Below are positions 17,079 to 25,769 of a stretch of DNA of 64,000 nt, in pieces. The notes under the pieces were generated by a model. It saw nothing but the letters and a program-made list of their open reading frames with translations, was not told the origin of the DNA and ran no database searches. The stretch is from an uncultured Bacteroidales bacterium. Lineage in GTDB: Bacteria; Bacteroidota; Bacteroidia; Bacteroidales; Bacteroidaceae. How positions within the stretch are numbered: the stretch's first letter is position 1; every line of letters begins with the position of its first letter. The translations under genes were made by a program, and so were the position numbers. The stretch spans positions 1 to 64,000 of the forward strand of contig CADCHQ010000015.1 of assembly GCA_902801325.1 (NCBI GenBank), given 5' to 3'.

Positions 17079-20078
17079 ATGAAACGACTTCAATTATTCT
17101 TTCTTCTAGTTTTGATGTTGCCGATAACAGCGTTCGCACACTCTGTCAATGCCGATTACACCTTCATAAAGGAAATCAATGTCAATGGCGTGGTGTATCG
17201 TTGCTATAGAGTTTCGGCCAATTGGGGCAGAAATGCTGAGTACTCAAAGTATCTGGGCACGGCAGCACGCATCAAGTCGCTGACGGGGGTGCAGAGCAGC
17301 GAGTTTGTAATTCCTGCATCAGTTTATGACGGCGACCAGGAATACGCTGTAGAAGGATTCTCACAGTATTTTGTTGACACAAATGGCGCCATCACCAAGT
17401 TGGTGTTCGAGGGACCTGTAGGAATGCCTTGGATAGGGAAGGAAGCAGGTAGTTTCTATGTCAGCCTAATTGGTTATGAACGCTGGATTGTGTCTGGCTG
17501 TAATGGTGAATCGACAGGCGAAAAATTCGACATTATTAGCCTGCCGAACCTGCGGAGTTTGTACATCCCCAACACGAATATTGATGGCACGGCTGCAACT
17601 TGGTCATTCCAATATTTCACAAATCTGCGCGACGTGTACTTCACCGATTGTTTCCCAACACTCTCTGAAGGCATGTTCACCAATGCCGGGAACATCACCG
17701 TGCACATTCAGCCCCAGTACATCAAAGAGAGTTTGAAAAACTCTTCCGTATGGTGCAATTTCAAGGCTATCGAGCCCTATTATGTCAAGCATGATGCCAC
17801 CTTCACGAATAATGGTGCCAATCAGTTGCATGTCTATTCTACCGGTAAGTTGAGCTACAGCGAGGCTGTTGTACAAAACAAGGACTATCTGCTACAGATA
17901 ATAAACCCGAAAAGTTCTGGAGACGTGTCCTTCAAAGTAGGTGAGAACTACTATCTGCAATACGACTACGACGCTACAAATTGCAATATGCCCAAGCTGA
18001 CACGAAATGGTGAGGAAGTGACGCTTGTTACCCCTAGCGCGGGCGAGGCGGGATACAGTGAGAACAATGTGCAGGAGAAGATAAACTACGTCATGGAGGA
18101 CAGCCACAAGCAGTGTCACCTATATTTCAATGTCACAGGTACGTACAAGGCTGGAACCTATCAGATTGTGCAAAACGGGCAGACTGTTCAGGGCAACATC
18201 AATACAACTCAGAACGTGTATTGTGACTATGGAACTCAGGTCACCCTCACCATGCCTGCCACACCATATCTGCTGAACAACAACCTGAGCCTGCGCAAAG
18301 TTGGTTCCACAACAACCACCCAAAACATCACACTTCCCACACCGGTAGACGGGTCTTATACTATTACCTTCGATGTTCCATCGGTCGGCACCGCCTATTT
18401 CAACTATGCCTACAACATCCCGGCGGTAGTCAATACCGACCCCGTGATCACACTAATGCGAATGGGCGAAGGAGAGGTGAAACTCACCAAGTTCTGGGAG
18501 TGGGGCGAGCAAGACGAGGCTTATCGGAACACTGAGACCATCAACTGCATCAACCCCTCCACCAGCGTTATCATTCCCCTACCGTCAAATGGCAATAAAG
18601 GATGGGGCTACAGGCTGGAGGTGACCCCACTGAAGGGACAGCAACTGAGAAACCTCCTCGTGGGATATATCATGAAGGGGGATAATGGCGGACCAGACAA
18701 AATCTACTGGGGCGACTACCTGAGTTCTGCTTCCCACAACGCCACAACCAATACCTACACGTTCACCGTCGATATGGAACAGGGAGGAGGCGATGAGTTC
18801 GGCATGGAGGACTACAACATCCTGGTGGATATGGGACCAGAGCACACCATTGTTGAAGAAGGCTACAAGCAGAGCATCGTCTGCAAAGGCTCGACCCAGA
18901 GCAAAGGGCGGTTAACTGGAGAAACTGAAACTGAGTTTTCTTGCGATGGTGCAGTCAACCTCATCCTCGACGACAAGAGCGAATACGACCACTTCCTGAC
19001 CATCAACCTTGCCAATGGTGAGAAATTCATTGCCTATCGCGACGGAGTGGACGTCACCAATAGGTTCGATTTCTATAATGGCGCCTATCATTATGAATTC
19101 TTCGCTTCCGATTTCTACGCATCCGGATGGACCATTATATTCGAGAAGGACGAAAATGTGGTCACAAACTACGACTGGACAGTAATGCTTGGCAACAATG
19201 TCGGGGGCTACATCAGTGCGGTTTACCCTGCTGCTACGATGAACCAGTATTTACTATCGCCAGTGGATACATATTCCATCAGCGCAGGTCAGTTGACGGA
19301 AACCACACTCAACATCTATGGACAAGAAGGAATGCCCTTGCTCGTCATGTGCGACGGAGAGAACCTATCCGACCAAGCTGAATTTAACGAGTCTGCTGGG
19401 GTCTACACCATTACAACACCTGCCGCAGAGATGTTTAGCCACACCTGGTACGTCGATTACCCACTGTTGAATGCCAAGCCAACGTGGACCGTCGTACACG
19501 AGGCCGACGTGGAGGATGTGCAGATTATCACGACAGCTGGTGGCGATCCCACGATAACAAACCTTACCGCCCCCTGCACAGCGGTCATCATTGACAACGC
19601 AGAGAGTGCTACGCTTAAGGTGCATGGAACGATCTCAACAACGTATGACCTCTATCTGGATGAAGTAGGAACCAATATAATGAAAGTCATCAAGGCAGTG
19701 AGAGAAATAGACACAAATTTGGGTTTAGTCGAAGCCCAAGCCCTTGTTGAGAGCGCTCCTGTGAAGGTAAAAGGATTTGCCACGAGAGCAGAGGCCGAGG
19801 CTGGCAAAGTGACATTAGAAGCTGTAGGAGCCACTTGTTCCATCAAAGACCCCGGCACTAGCCTCATAAGGATTCTGCACAATGGAGTGGACATTACCAA
19901 CAATATGACAAACGATGGCGACTACCTCTCTATAACTGTCGATGCCGATGATCTGGCGACAACCACCTGGGTCATCACCTCAGAAGAGAACTTCAACCGC
20001 TACGACGTAAACCGCGATGGCGATATCTCCATTGCCGACGTTACCAAATTGGTGAATAAGATCTTAGGTAAGGAGTGA
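17079..20078 (+). CDS. Large secreted protein with a C-terminal dockerin-like repeat
   Basis: A 999-residue protein with a signal peptide (MKRLQLFFLLVLMLPITAFA). The first 200 residues resemble BspA-type leucine-rich surface proteins (EFVIPASVYDGDQEYAVEGF, TKLVFEGPVG). The middle is a series of beta-rich repeats of unknown family. The last residues, YDVNRDGDISIADVTKLVNK, form a single dockerin type I-like calcium loop and helix. There is no T9SS tail of the usual form. Function is unknown; a surface or adhesion role is a guess from the architecture. It has its own promoter and no close neighbour on the same strand downstream. Confidence 0.7.
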   Translation: MKRLQLFFLLVLMLPITAFAHSVNADYTFIKEINVNGVVYRCYRVSANWGRNAEYSKYLGTAARIKSLTGVQSSEFVIPASVYDGDQEYAVEGFSQYFVDTNGAITKLVFEGPVGMPWIGKEAGSFYVSLIGYERWIVSGCNGESTGEKFDIISLPNLRSLYIPNTNIDGTAATWSFQYFTNLRDVYFTDCFPTLSEGMFTNAGNITVHIQPQYIKESLKNSSVWCNFKAIEPYYVKHDATFTNNGANQLHVYSTGKLSYSEAVVQNKDYLLQIINPKSSGDVSFKVGENYYLQYDYDATNCNMPKLTRNGEEVTLVTPSAGEAGYSENNVQEKINYVMEDSHKQCHLYFNVTGTYKAGTYQIVQNGQTVQGNINTTQNVYCDYGTQVTLTMPATPYLLNNNLSLRKVGSTTTTQNITLPTPVDGSYTITFDVPSVGTAYFNYAYNIPAVVNTDPVITLMRMGEGEVKLTKFWEWGEQDEAYRNTETINCINPSTSVIIPLPSNGNKGWGYRLEVTPLKGQQLRNLLVGYIMKGDNGGPDKIYWGDYLSSASHNATTNTYTFTVDMEQGGGDEFGMEDYNILVDMGPEHTIVEEGYKQSIVCKGSTQSKGRLTGETETEFSCDGAVNLILDDKSEYDHFLTINLANGEKFIAYRDGVDVTNRFDFYNGAYHYEFFASDFYASGWTIIFEKDENVVTNYDWTVMLGNNVGGYISAVYPAATMNQYLLSPVDTYSISAGQLTETTLNIYGQEGMPLLVMCDGENLSDQAEFNESAGVYTITTPAAEMFSHTWYVDYPLLNAKPTWTVVHEADVEDVQIITTAGGDPTITNLTAPCTAVIIDNAESATLKVHGTISTTYDLYLDEVGTNIMKVIKAVREIDTNLGLVEAQALVESAPVKVKGFATRAEAEAGKVTLEAVGATCSIKDPGTSLIRILHNGVDITNNMTNDGDYLSITVDADDLATTTWVITSEENFNRYDVNRDGDISIADVTKLVNKILGKE

Positions 20079-20147
20079 TAAGCATCACTCCTTACCAGTT
20101 CAGAGTTCAGAGTTTATACATGCATAATGAATAAAGATGGCGCTCGC

Positions 20148-20185
20148 TGACCTTCTCCCCCTAAGGGGGAGGGGGGCTGTGGGCG
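20148..20185 (-). repeat. CT-rich palindromic element
   Basis: CTTCTCCCCCTAAGGGGGAG then GGGGGCTGTGGGCGC and a T run. It begins the hairpin-rich gap between the dockerin-like protein and the M16 peptidase. Confidence 0.6.
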
Positions 20186-20189
20186 CTTT

Positions 20190-20400
20190 TTTTCTGGGCT
20201 CAGATTTGACCTTTGGTCGAGCCTGCTTTCACTTGGAAATCGAAACAAGCTTCGACTTCTCTCGCTTACTCGCAGCCTTGAGCCGGGCGCAAAATTGCGC
20301 TGGGCCTCGCACTTTGTGCTTACATTCACTTGTACAGTACTGGGCTCAGATTTGAGCTCTGTGCAGGGCTTAATTTTCAGCTGCGGTAACGATTCGTTCA
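20190..20400. other. Hairpin-rich gene-free interval
   Basis: Several short inverted repeats follow one another: GACCTTTGGTC, GCGCAAAATTGCGC, GCACTTTGTGC and CTCAGATTTGAG. The 15-mer TGGGCTCAGATTTGA occurs twice (about 20195 and 20341). No gene is convincing on either strand. Confidence 0.5.
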
Positions 20401-20445
20401 CCCAGCGTTGATTCAACGAAGCGAAATATTGATGGGCATAAAAAG

Positions 20446-20482
20446 AAACGAGGGCTGAAATCTCAGTCCTCGTTCCTTTTAT
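20446..20482 (-). terminator. Terminator of the M16 peptidase gene
   Basis: AACGAGGACTGA, short loop, TCAGCCCTCGTT on the minus strand, followed by TCTTTTTATG, 15 bases past the stop codon. The hairpin is nearly symmetric and could work in both directions. Confidence 0.75.
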
Positions 20483-20495
20483 TGCGTCTAAGGTA

Positions 20496-23324
20496 TTACT
20501 CCTCAGGTAGCATGATGACGGTGATGTGGTTCTTGGCGTCAAGAATCTTCTTGGCAAGGGCGGCAATGTCGGCGCTCGTAATGCCCTGAACCACCTTCTG
20601 GTAGTCGGTGTAGCCGTCGATGTGGTCACGCTCGAACTCCTCGATGTAACCGAGCCAGGTGCCGTTCTTGCGCTCGTTCTCGGTATAGCTCTTCAGGAGG
20701 TATTCCTTCACCTTGGAGGTGTACTTCTCCTCGGCGCCCTCGCGAGCTACGCGCTGCAGTTCCTCGTCGATGACAAGAAGCACGGAGTCGCACTTCTCAG
20801 GCTTGACGGGTGCATAGACCTGAACGTTGACACGTGTTGAACCATCGGAAATCTTACCCAAGTTGCTGCTGGCAGAGATGCTGTAGGCAGCACCCATGTC
20901 CTCACGAACGATCTCGAGGAGGCGCATGGTGAGCACCTGACCCAGAATGTCGCTGGTGACTTGGTTCTTGAGGGTGTTCTCAATGGGAGCGTGGAAGAGT
21001 TGTATCATGGCCGTCTGGGGCTCTTCCATCTTGCGCAGGAAGCGATTGAAATGCTCGCCCTCACGAATGTTGTTGTGGTTGTCCACAGGCTTGTCGTTGC
21101 GCTTCACCTTGGGCAGGGAGGCAATGTACTGTTCGATGTACTCGCGGATGCTGTCGTTGTCGAAGTTGCCGACATAGATGAAGGTGAAGTCGTTGGCACC
21201 CTGGAAGCGGTCGCGATAGATCTCAAGGGCACGGTCGTAGCTAACGTGATCGATAGCCTCCTCGTTCATGAGCACGAGGTAGGGATTGTCGGCACCCTGA
21301 AGGGCGGTCTGCAGCGAGTCGCTGAAGGCACGCATGGGATTGGCAGCCTGGTTGCGGAGTACTTCCTTCAACTGGTTAAGGGCTGAGGTGGCAGCCTTGT
21401 CGTCGCGATGCAGGGGCTGGAAGTGGAGGTAAGTAAGCTCGAAGAGAGTGCGCAGGTCCTTAGGCACGGACGAACCGCCGAGGAACTCACTGCGACCGCT
21501 CATCGAAGCAGAAACGCTTGCCTGAATGCCGGCGAGAGCCTTGTCGAGTTCGGTGCTGGTGAAGTTACCCAGACCAGAAGCGCCGAAGAGGGTGCTTGCC
21601 TGACCCAGGGTGTACTTGTCATCGGCAGAGTAACGAGCTGTGCCACCATCGCTGTAAGCACGCATCAGGACTTCGTTGTCCTTGAAGTCGGTCTTCTTCA
21701 GGATGACGCGGGCACCATTCGAGAGTGTGAGCAGCTGAGAACCATAAGGGCCGGCAACCTCCTTCTTAATCTTGCCGCGCTTGGGCAACTGAGAAATCAG
21801 GGGCTCGTTCTTTACATTATCCACGTAGGCCTCGAGATCCATCTGCTGGGCAGCGTGGATGGCCTGAAGCAACTGCTGTTCGGTGGGCTGTACATAGCCT
21901 TCCTTATCGGGATTGACACTCAGGACAACCAGATTGGTGTCGCTGACGCTGACGATTTGCTGGAAGAGCTGGTTGGCCATCTCCACGGGAATCTGAGGAG
22001 CTGCAGCATTGAAGAACGTGTTCTCGTACTCGATGCCGGGCATGGGCTCGTTGTCGAGGAAGTTGCGAACGCACTCGCTGATGTAGTTCTCTGTCTCCGT
22101 CTTATCGCGGTTTTCATAGGCCTTAGCAACCTGACTCAGGAACTCGCTGCGCACGCGGCTGTATTCGCTGGCTGTGAAACCATGCTTGGCAGCACGATAC
22201 ACCTCAGCCATAACAGACTGAATGGACTCATCAATCTTGCCTTCCTTCGGCACGATGGTGGTGGAGAAAGCAGGACTCTTGGCAAGCAGGAAGTCGCCGT
22301 CCTCAACACCTGCCTGAATGAAGGGGCACTCAGGATCGAGAGCCTTTTCCTCAAGGCGCTTGTTCAGCATCTGCATAGCCATACCCTTGACAAAGGATGT
22401 CATCAAGTAAGGCATGGTGTTGCGATACTCGCGTGGGAAGAACTCTTCGTGCTTGTTGGAAATGAGGATGATGGGCAGGGTCTGCTCCTTGTCGCAATCG
22501 GAAACCACGATGGCCTCGTCGTTCTGCGGTACTGTGAAATACTCGCGCTTAGCGGGGTTCTCGGGCAACTGGATGGGAGCAAACATGTTCTTGATGCTCT
22601 GCTCGGTGCGGTCCACGTCGAGGTCACCAACAACGATGATGGCCTGCAGGTCGGGACGATACCACTTCTCGTAGTAAGCACGCAGGACTTCAGGCTTGAA
22701 GTTGTCCACAATCTCCATCAAACCAATGGGCATGCGGTTACCAGGACGGCTGTTCGACATCAGTTTGGGCAACTGACGGGTGAGAATGCGCTGCATGGCA
22801 CTGGTGCGCATGCGCCACTCCTCGTGGATGACACCACGCTCCTTGTCAATCTCCTTGGGGTCAAGCGTCAGGTTGTGGCTCCAGTCGTGGAGGATGAGCA
22901 GCACGGAGTCGGTGGTGGCCTCGCGGGCTGTGGGTACATTATTAATGTTGTACACCGTCTCATCGATGCTGGTGTAGGCATTGAGCTGCTCGCCAAACTT
23001 CACGCCAAGGGTCTCAAGATAGCGAATGACGCCATTCTCGGGGAAGTTCTCGGTACCATTGAAGCACATGTGCTCGAGGAAGTGAGCCAGACCGCGCTGG
23101 TCGTCCTCCTCCTGAACAGAACCCACCTTCTGTGCAATGTAGAAGTTGGCCTGTCCCTTGGGGTACTCGTTGTGACGGATGTAGTAAGTAAGCCCGTTGT
23201 CAAGTTTCCCGACACGGGTGTTAGGGTCGATGGAAAGAGGCTGCATGGCCTGTTCCAACCCCTGTGCACTGACAAACGTAACTACGGCCATCAGTGCGGC
23301 ACTGAAAAGAAATCTAAGTTTCAT
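20496..23324 (-). CDS. M16-family zinc metallopeptidase (pitrilysin/insulinase)
   Basis: A 942-residue protein with a signal peptide (to about residue 20). The inverted zinc motif HFLEH is at residues 81-85, with the downstream Glu in the DKERGVIHEEW region. Two M16 core domains are followed by M16C-type repeats (YVGNFDNDSIREYIEQY around 700-720), giving the two-halved clamshell typical of this family. It probably degrades peptides in the periplasm. It is monocistronic, with repeats on both sides and a clear terminator. Confidence 0.93.
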   Translation of the reverse strand: MKLRFLFSAALMAVVTFVSAQGLEQAMQPLSIDPNTRVGKLDNGLTYYIRHNEYPKGQANFYIAQKVGSVQEEDDQRGLAHFLEHMCFNGTENFPENGVIRYLETLGVKFGEQLNAYTSIDETVYNINNVPTAREATTDSVLLILHDWSHNLTLDPKEIDKERGVIHEEWRMRTSAMQRILTRQLPKLMSNSRPGNRMPIGLMEIVDNFKPEVLRAYYEKWYRPDLQAIIVVGDLDVDRTEQSIKNMFAPIQLPENPAKREYFTVPQNDEAIVVSDCDKEQTLPIILISNKHEEFFPREYRNTMPYLMTSFVKGMAMQMLNKRLEEKALDPECPFIQAGVEDGDFLLAKSPAFSTTIVPKEGKIDESIQSVMAEVYRAAKHGFTASEYSRVRSEFLSQVAKAYENRDKTETENYISECVRNFLDNEPMPGIEYENTFFNAAAPQIPVEMANQLFQQIVSVSDTNLVVLSVNPDKEGYVQPTEQQLLQAIHAAQQMDLEAYVDNVKNEPLISQLPKRGKIKKEVAGPYGSQLLTLSNGARVILKKTDFKDNEVLMRAYSDGGTARYSADDKYTLGQASTLFGASGLGNFTSTELDKALAGIQASVSASMSGRSEFLGGSSVPKDLRTLFELTYLHFQPLHRDDKAATSALNQLKEVLRNQAANPMRAFSDSLQTALQGADNPYLVLMNEEAIDHVSYDRALEIYRDRFQGANDFTFIYVGNFDNDSIREYIEQYIASLPKVKRNDKPVDNHNNIREGEHFNRFLRKMEEPQTAMIQLFHAPIENTLKNQVTSDILGQVLTMRLLEIVREDMGAAYSISASSNLGKISDGSTRVNVQVYAPVKPEKCDSVLLVIDEELQRVAREGAEEKYTSKVKEYLLKSYTENERKNGTWLGYIEEFERDHIDGYTDYQKVVQGITSADIAALAKKILDAKNHITVIMLPEE

Positions 23325-23338
23325 CTTCTAATTTTGCG

Positions 23339-23376
23339 ACCCCCTCCCCGGCTCCCTCCCCAGGGGAGGGCGTTTT
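23339..23376 (+). repeat. CT-rich palindromic element
   Basis: ACCCCCTCCCCGGCTCCCTC then CCCAGGGGAGGGCG, just upstream of the M16 gene. Confidence 0.65.
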
Positions 23377-23454
23377 TACAATATGGATTGGAGATCTTTT
23401 GCTAAATGTTAATATTTTGAAGTTAATAGTTATCAGTATATTTTCCCCATGCTT

Positions 23455-23489
23455 TCTCCCTCCCCTCGGGGAGGGTTGGGAAAGGGGTT
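23455..23489 (-). repeat. CT-rich palindromic element at the dsbD 3' end
   Basis: CTCCCTCCCCTCGGGGAGGG then TTGGGAAAGGGGTTTTA, abutting the dsbD stop codon. The hairpin may act as its terminator. Confidence 0.6.
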
Positions 23490-25601
23490 TTATTTGTCAG
23501 AAATTAATTTTTTGTAGTTCTTAATTCCCGATTCCAGGAAACGCTTGAATGCGGGCACGTCCTCGTCATAGCTGTAAGAACCCGTGAGGGGATGTCCGTC
23601 GTTGTCCACTAGCACATAGAAGGGCTGGGCATTGGCACCGAACTTATAGCGTTGCAAGTAGCTCCACTTGTCGCCAATGGTGCGCAACTTGCGATTTTCG
23701 CCCATTTCATCGACAATTATTGGTTCGGCAAGGGGTGTCTTTTCGTCCACAAAGAGCGAGATGAGCACGAATCCGTCGTCCATCAGTTGCTGTACTTCGG
23801 GATGTGTCCAAACGGCAGCTTCCATCTTACGGCAGTTGACACAACCATAACCAGTAAAGTCGAGGAAGACGGGCTTGTGGTTGGCTTTGGCATAGGCCAT
23901 ACCCTCCTCATAGTCCTCAAAGTGCAAGGTTTCTTTCTGACCGAGTACGAAGTCCTGCGTCTTCATAGGCGGTGCAAAAGCACTGACGGCCTTGCAGGGA
24001 GCACCCCAGAGGCCAGGTACCATGTAGAGGGCAAAGGCGAAGGAGATGAGCGCCAGGAAGAAACGAGTGACGGAAGTGCGTGTGTGCGTCACCACCTCAC
24101 CCATCTCGTCGTACTCTTCCTCGTCATGTGGGAAACGAAGCCATCCGATGAAATAGGCACCCAACAGGGCAAAGATGATAATCCAAAGGGAGAGGAATAC
24201 CTCGCGGTCGAGAATGTGCCATCCGTAAGCCAAGTCTGCCACAGAGAGGAACTTGAGCGAGAAGGCCAGTTCCAGGAAGCCCAGCGTAACTTTGATGCAG
24301 TTCATCCAGTTACCACTCTTCGGGGCTGCCTTCAACCATGAAGGGAAGAGGGCAAACAGCGTGAAGGGCAAGGCCAAGGCAAGGGCAAAGCCGAACATGC
24401 CGATGGCTGGACCTACGATGTTGCCTGTAGAGGCCACTTCCACCAAAAGGAAACCAATGATGGGACCTGTGCAAGAGAAACTGACCAGCGACAAAGTAAA
24501 GGCCATGAGGAAAATGCTGAGCAAGCCCGTAGTCTTTGTGGCCTTGGAATCTACCGCATTGCTCCAACTACTGGGAAGCGTAATCTCGAAACCACCAAGG
24601 AACGAGGCTGCAAACACCAAGAGGAGGAGGAAGAAGAAGATGTTGAAGATGGCATTCGTGCTCAAGGCATTCAGCGCACTGGCGCCAAACAGGATGGTAA
24701 CGAGCAGACCAAGTGCCATGTAGATGACAATGATGCTCAGACCATACAGCATAGCATCTCGGATGCCTTTCTTCCTACCGCTTGAAGGGTCTTCATCCGT
24801 ACTTTCCTTGGAGCCTCGCTTCAAGAAGAAACTTACGGTCATGGGGATGATGGGCCACACACAAGGTGTGAGCAAGGCGGCAAAACCACCAAGCAAACCC
24901 ATGAGGAATATCCACCACAAGGCAGATGCGCCCTTCTTCTCACCAGAAGGTGTGGAAGTGCCGTCGGAAAAAGCCTTCAGTTCATCGATGACGGGTGCCC
25001 AGAGTGAAGCACCGTCCTGCCCTCCCTGAGAAGAGGGAACAACCTCCGTCAAAGAATCGCTCTCTTCCAGTTGCACGGAATCAACAGCTTCGGCCTCATC
25101 CTTTTCGACTGGTGGGACAAGGTCTTTCTCCGCTTCGGAGGAGTTTGAGGGGGCTCCTTCACCCTTAAACGAGAAATCCACGTTTGTGGGGGGTATGCAG
25201 TTCTCGTCATTGCAAGCGCCATAGGTCAGATAGCCTGCGACTTCGTAGGTAGGTTCAGTTATGGTGAACTTCTGGCTGAACGAGGCTGTGCCTTCCATGT
25301 AAGAAAGCTCCATGCCGAACATGTCGTCCATAGCCCGATGCACCTTACCCGTAGCACGCAGGGCACCTTTCGGCTTCACACCCTGTTGCTTTTCCAATAC
25401 CAGTTCGGCCTTCGTGGGACCACCGTCGGGTATGTCTGTACTGTAGACGTGCCAACCGGCATCAACGCTGCCTGAGAACACGATCTCAAGCTCGGTATCC
25501 GATATTTTGTTCTGCTTTACACTGAAATGTACAGGCTCCTGAAACTGCCCCATTGCCAATTGGGCAATGAACATTACAAACAATAACAAGTACTTCCTCA
25601 T
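23490..25601 (-). CDS. dsbD: Thiol:disulfide interchange protein DsbD
   Basis: A 703-residue protein with the three DsbD modules: a periplasmic N-terminal domain after the signal peptide (about 20-145; YGACNDENCIPP), a membrane domain with about eight segments (about 230-520) and a C-terminal thioredoxin-like domain with CVNC near residue 587. It moves electrons from the cytoplasm to periplasmic thiols. A Ser/Glu-rich linker (about 150-215) joins the first two modules, and part of it (GEGAPSNSSEAEK) is encoded by a sequence resembling the dispersed CT-rich element. Confidence 0.9.
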   Translation of the reverse strand: MRKYLLLFVMFIAQLAMGQFQEPVHFSVKQNKISDTELEIVFSGSVDAGWHVYSTDIPDGGPTKAELVLEKQQGVKPKGALRATGKVHRAMDDMFGMELSYMEGTASFSQKFTITEPTYEVAGYLTYGACNDENCIPPTNVDFSFKGEGAPSNSSEAEKDLVPPVEKDEAEAVDSVQLEESDSLTEVVPSSQGGQDGASLWAPVIDELKAFSDGTSTPSGEKKGASALWWIFLMGLLGGFAALLTPCVWPIIPMTVSFFLKRGSKESTDEDPSSGRKKGIRDAMLYGLSIIVIYMALGLLVTILFGASALNALSTNAIFNIFFFLLLLVFAASFLGGFEITLPSSWSNAVDSKATKTTGLLSIFLMAFTLSLVSFSCTGPIIGFLLVEVASTGNIVGPAIGMFGFALALALPFTLFALFPSWLKAAPKSGNWMNCIKVTLGFLELAFSLKFLSVADLAYGWHILDREVFLSLWIIIFALLGAYFIGWLRFPHDEEEYDEMGEVVTHTRTSVTRFFLALISFAFALYMVPGLWGAPCKAVSAFAPPMKTQDFVLGQKETLHFEDYEEGMAYAKANHKPVFLDFTGYGCVNCRKMEAAVWTHPEVQQLMDDGFVLISLFVDEKTPLAEPIIVDEMGENRKLRTIGDKWSYLQRYKFGANAQPFYVLVDNDGHPLTGSYSYDEDVPAFKRFLESGIKNYKKLISDK
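25122..25163 (+). repeat. Possible CT-rich element inside dsbD
   Basis: TCTCCGCTTCGGAGGAGTTT then GAGGGGGCTCC, diverged but with the same order of palindrome and G-run as intergenic copies. It encodes part of the linker between the two first DsbD domains. Confidence 0.4.
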
Positions 25602-25622
25602 TGCATTTTAGATAAAATCGGC

Positions 25623-25630
25623 GTAAAGTT
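25623..25630 (-). promoter_or_regulatory. Possible dsbD -7 element
   Basis: TAACTTTA on the minus strand differs from TAnnTTTG only in the last base and lies 22 bases before the dsbD start. It adjoins the T run of the pckA terminator. Confidence 0.35.
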
Positions 25631-25631
25631 A

Positions 25632-25664
25632 CAAAAAAAGCGGCTCTCCGGAAAGGAGAACCGC
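25632..25664 (-). terminator. pckA terminator
   Basis: GCGGTTCTCC, loop, GGAGAGCCGC, then TTTTTTT on the minus strand. It separates pckA from dsbD, both of which run on the minus strand. Confidence 0.75.
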
Positions 25665-25689
25665 CTATTATTAACAAGCGTTAACCAAT

Positions 25690-25769
25690 TTTAAAGTTTC
25701 GGACCAGCCTAGATGCCTTTACTAAGGCAATTGCCTTCGCTCCTTCGCTTTAAAGCTTTGGACCAGCGG
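25690..25769 (-). repeat. Duplicated 3' end of pckA
   Basis: TTTAAAGTTTCGGACCAGCC at 25690 nearly repeats TTTAAAGCTTTGGACCAGC at 25749, which holds the pckA stop and the final codons AGPKL. The 40 bases between contain the hairpin GCCTTTACTAAGGC. Confidence 0.6.

Noticed and set aside
21408..23405. 665-aa plus-strand open frame opposite the M16 gene
   Set aside because: It mirrors the M16 coding sequence, has no signal peptide or known domain, and the minus strand holds the zinc motif and a full M16 architecture.
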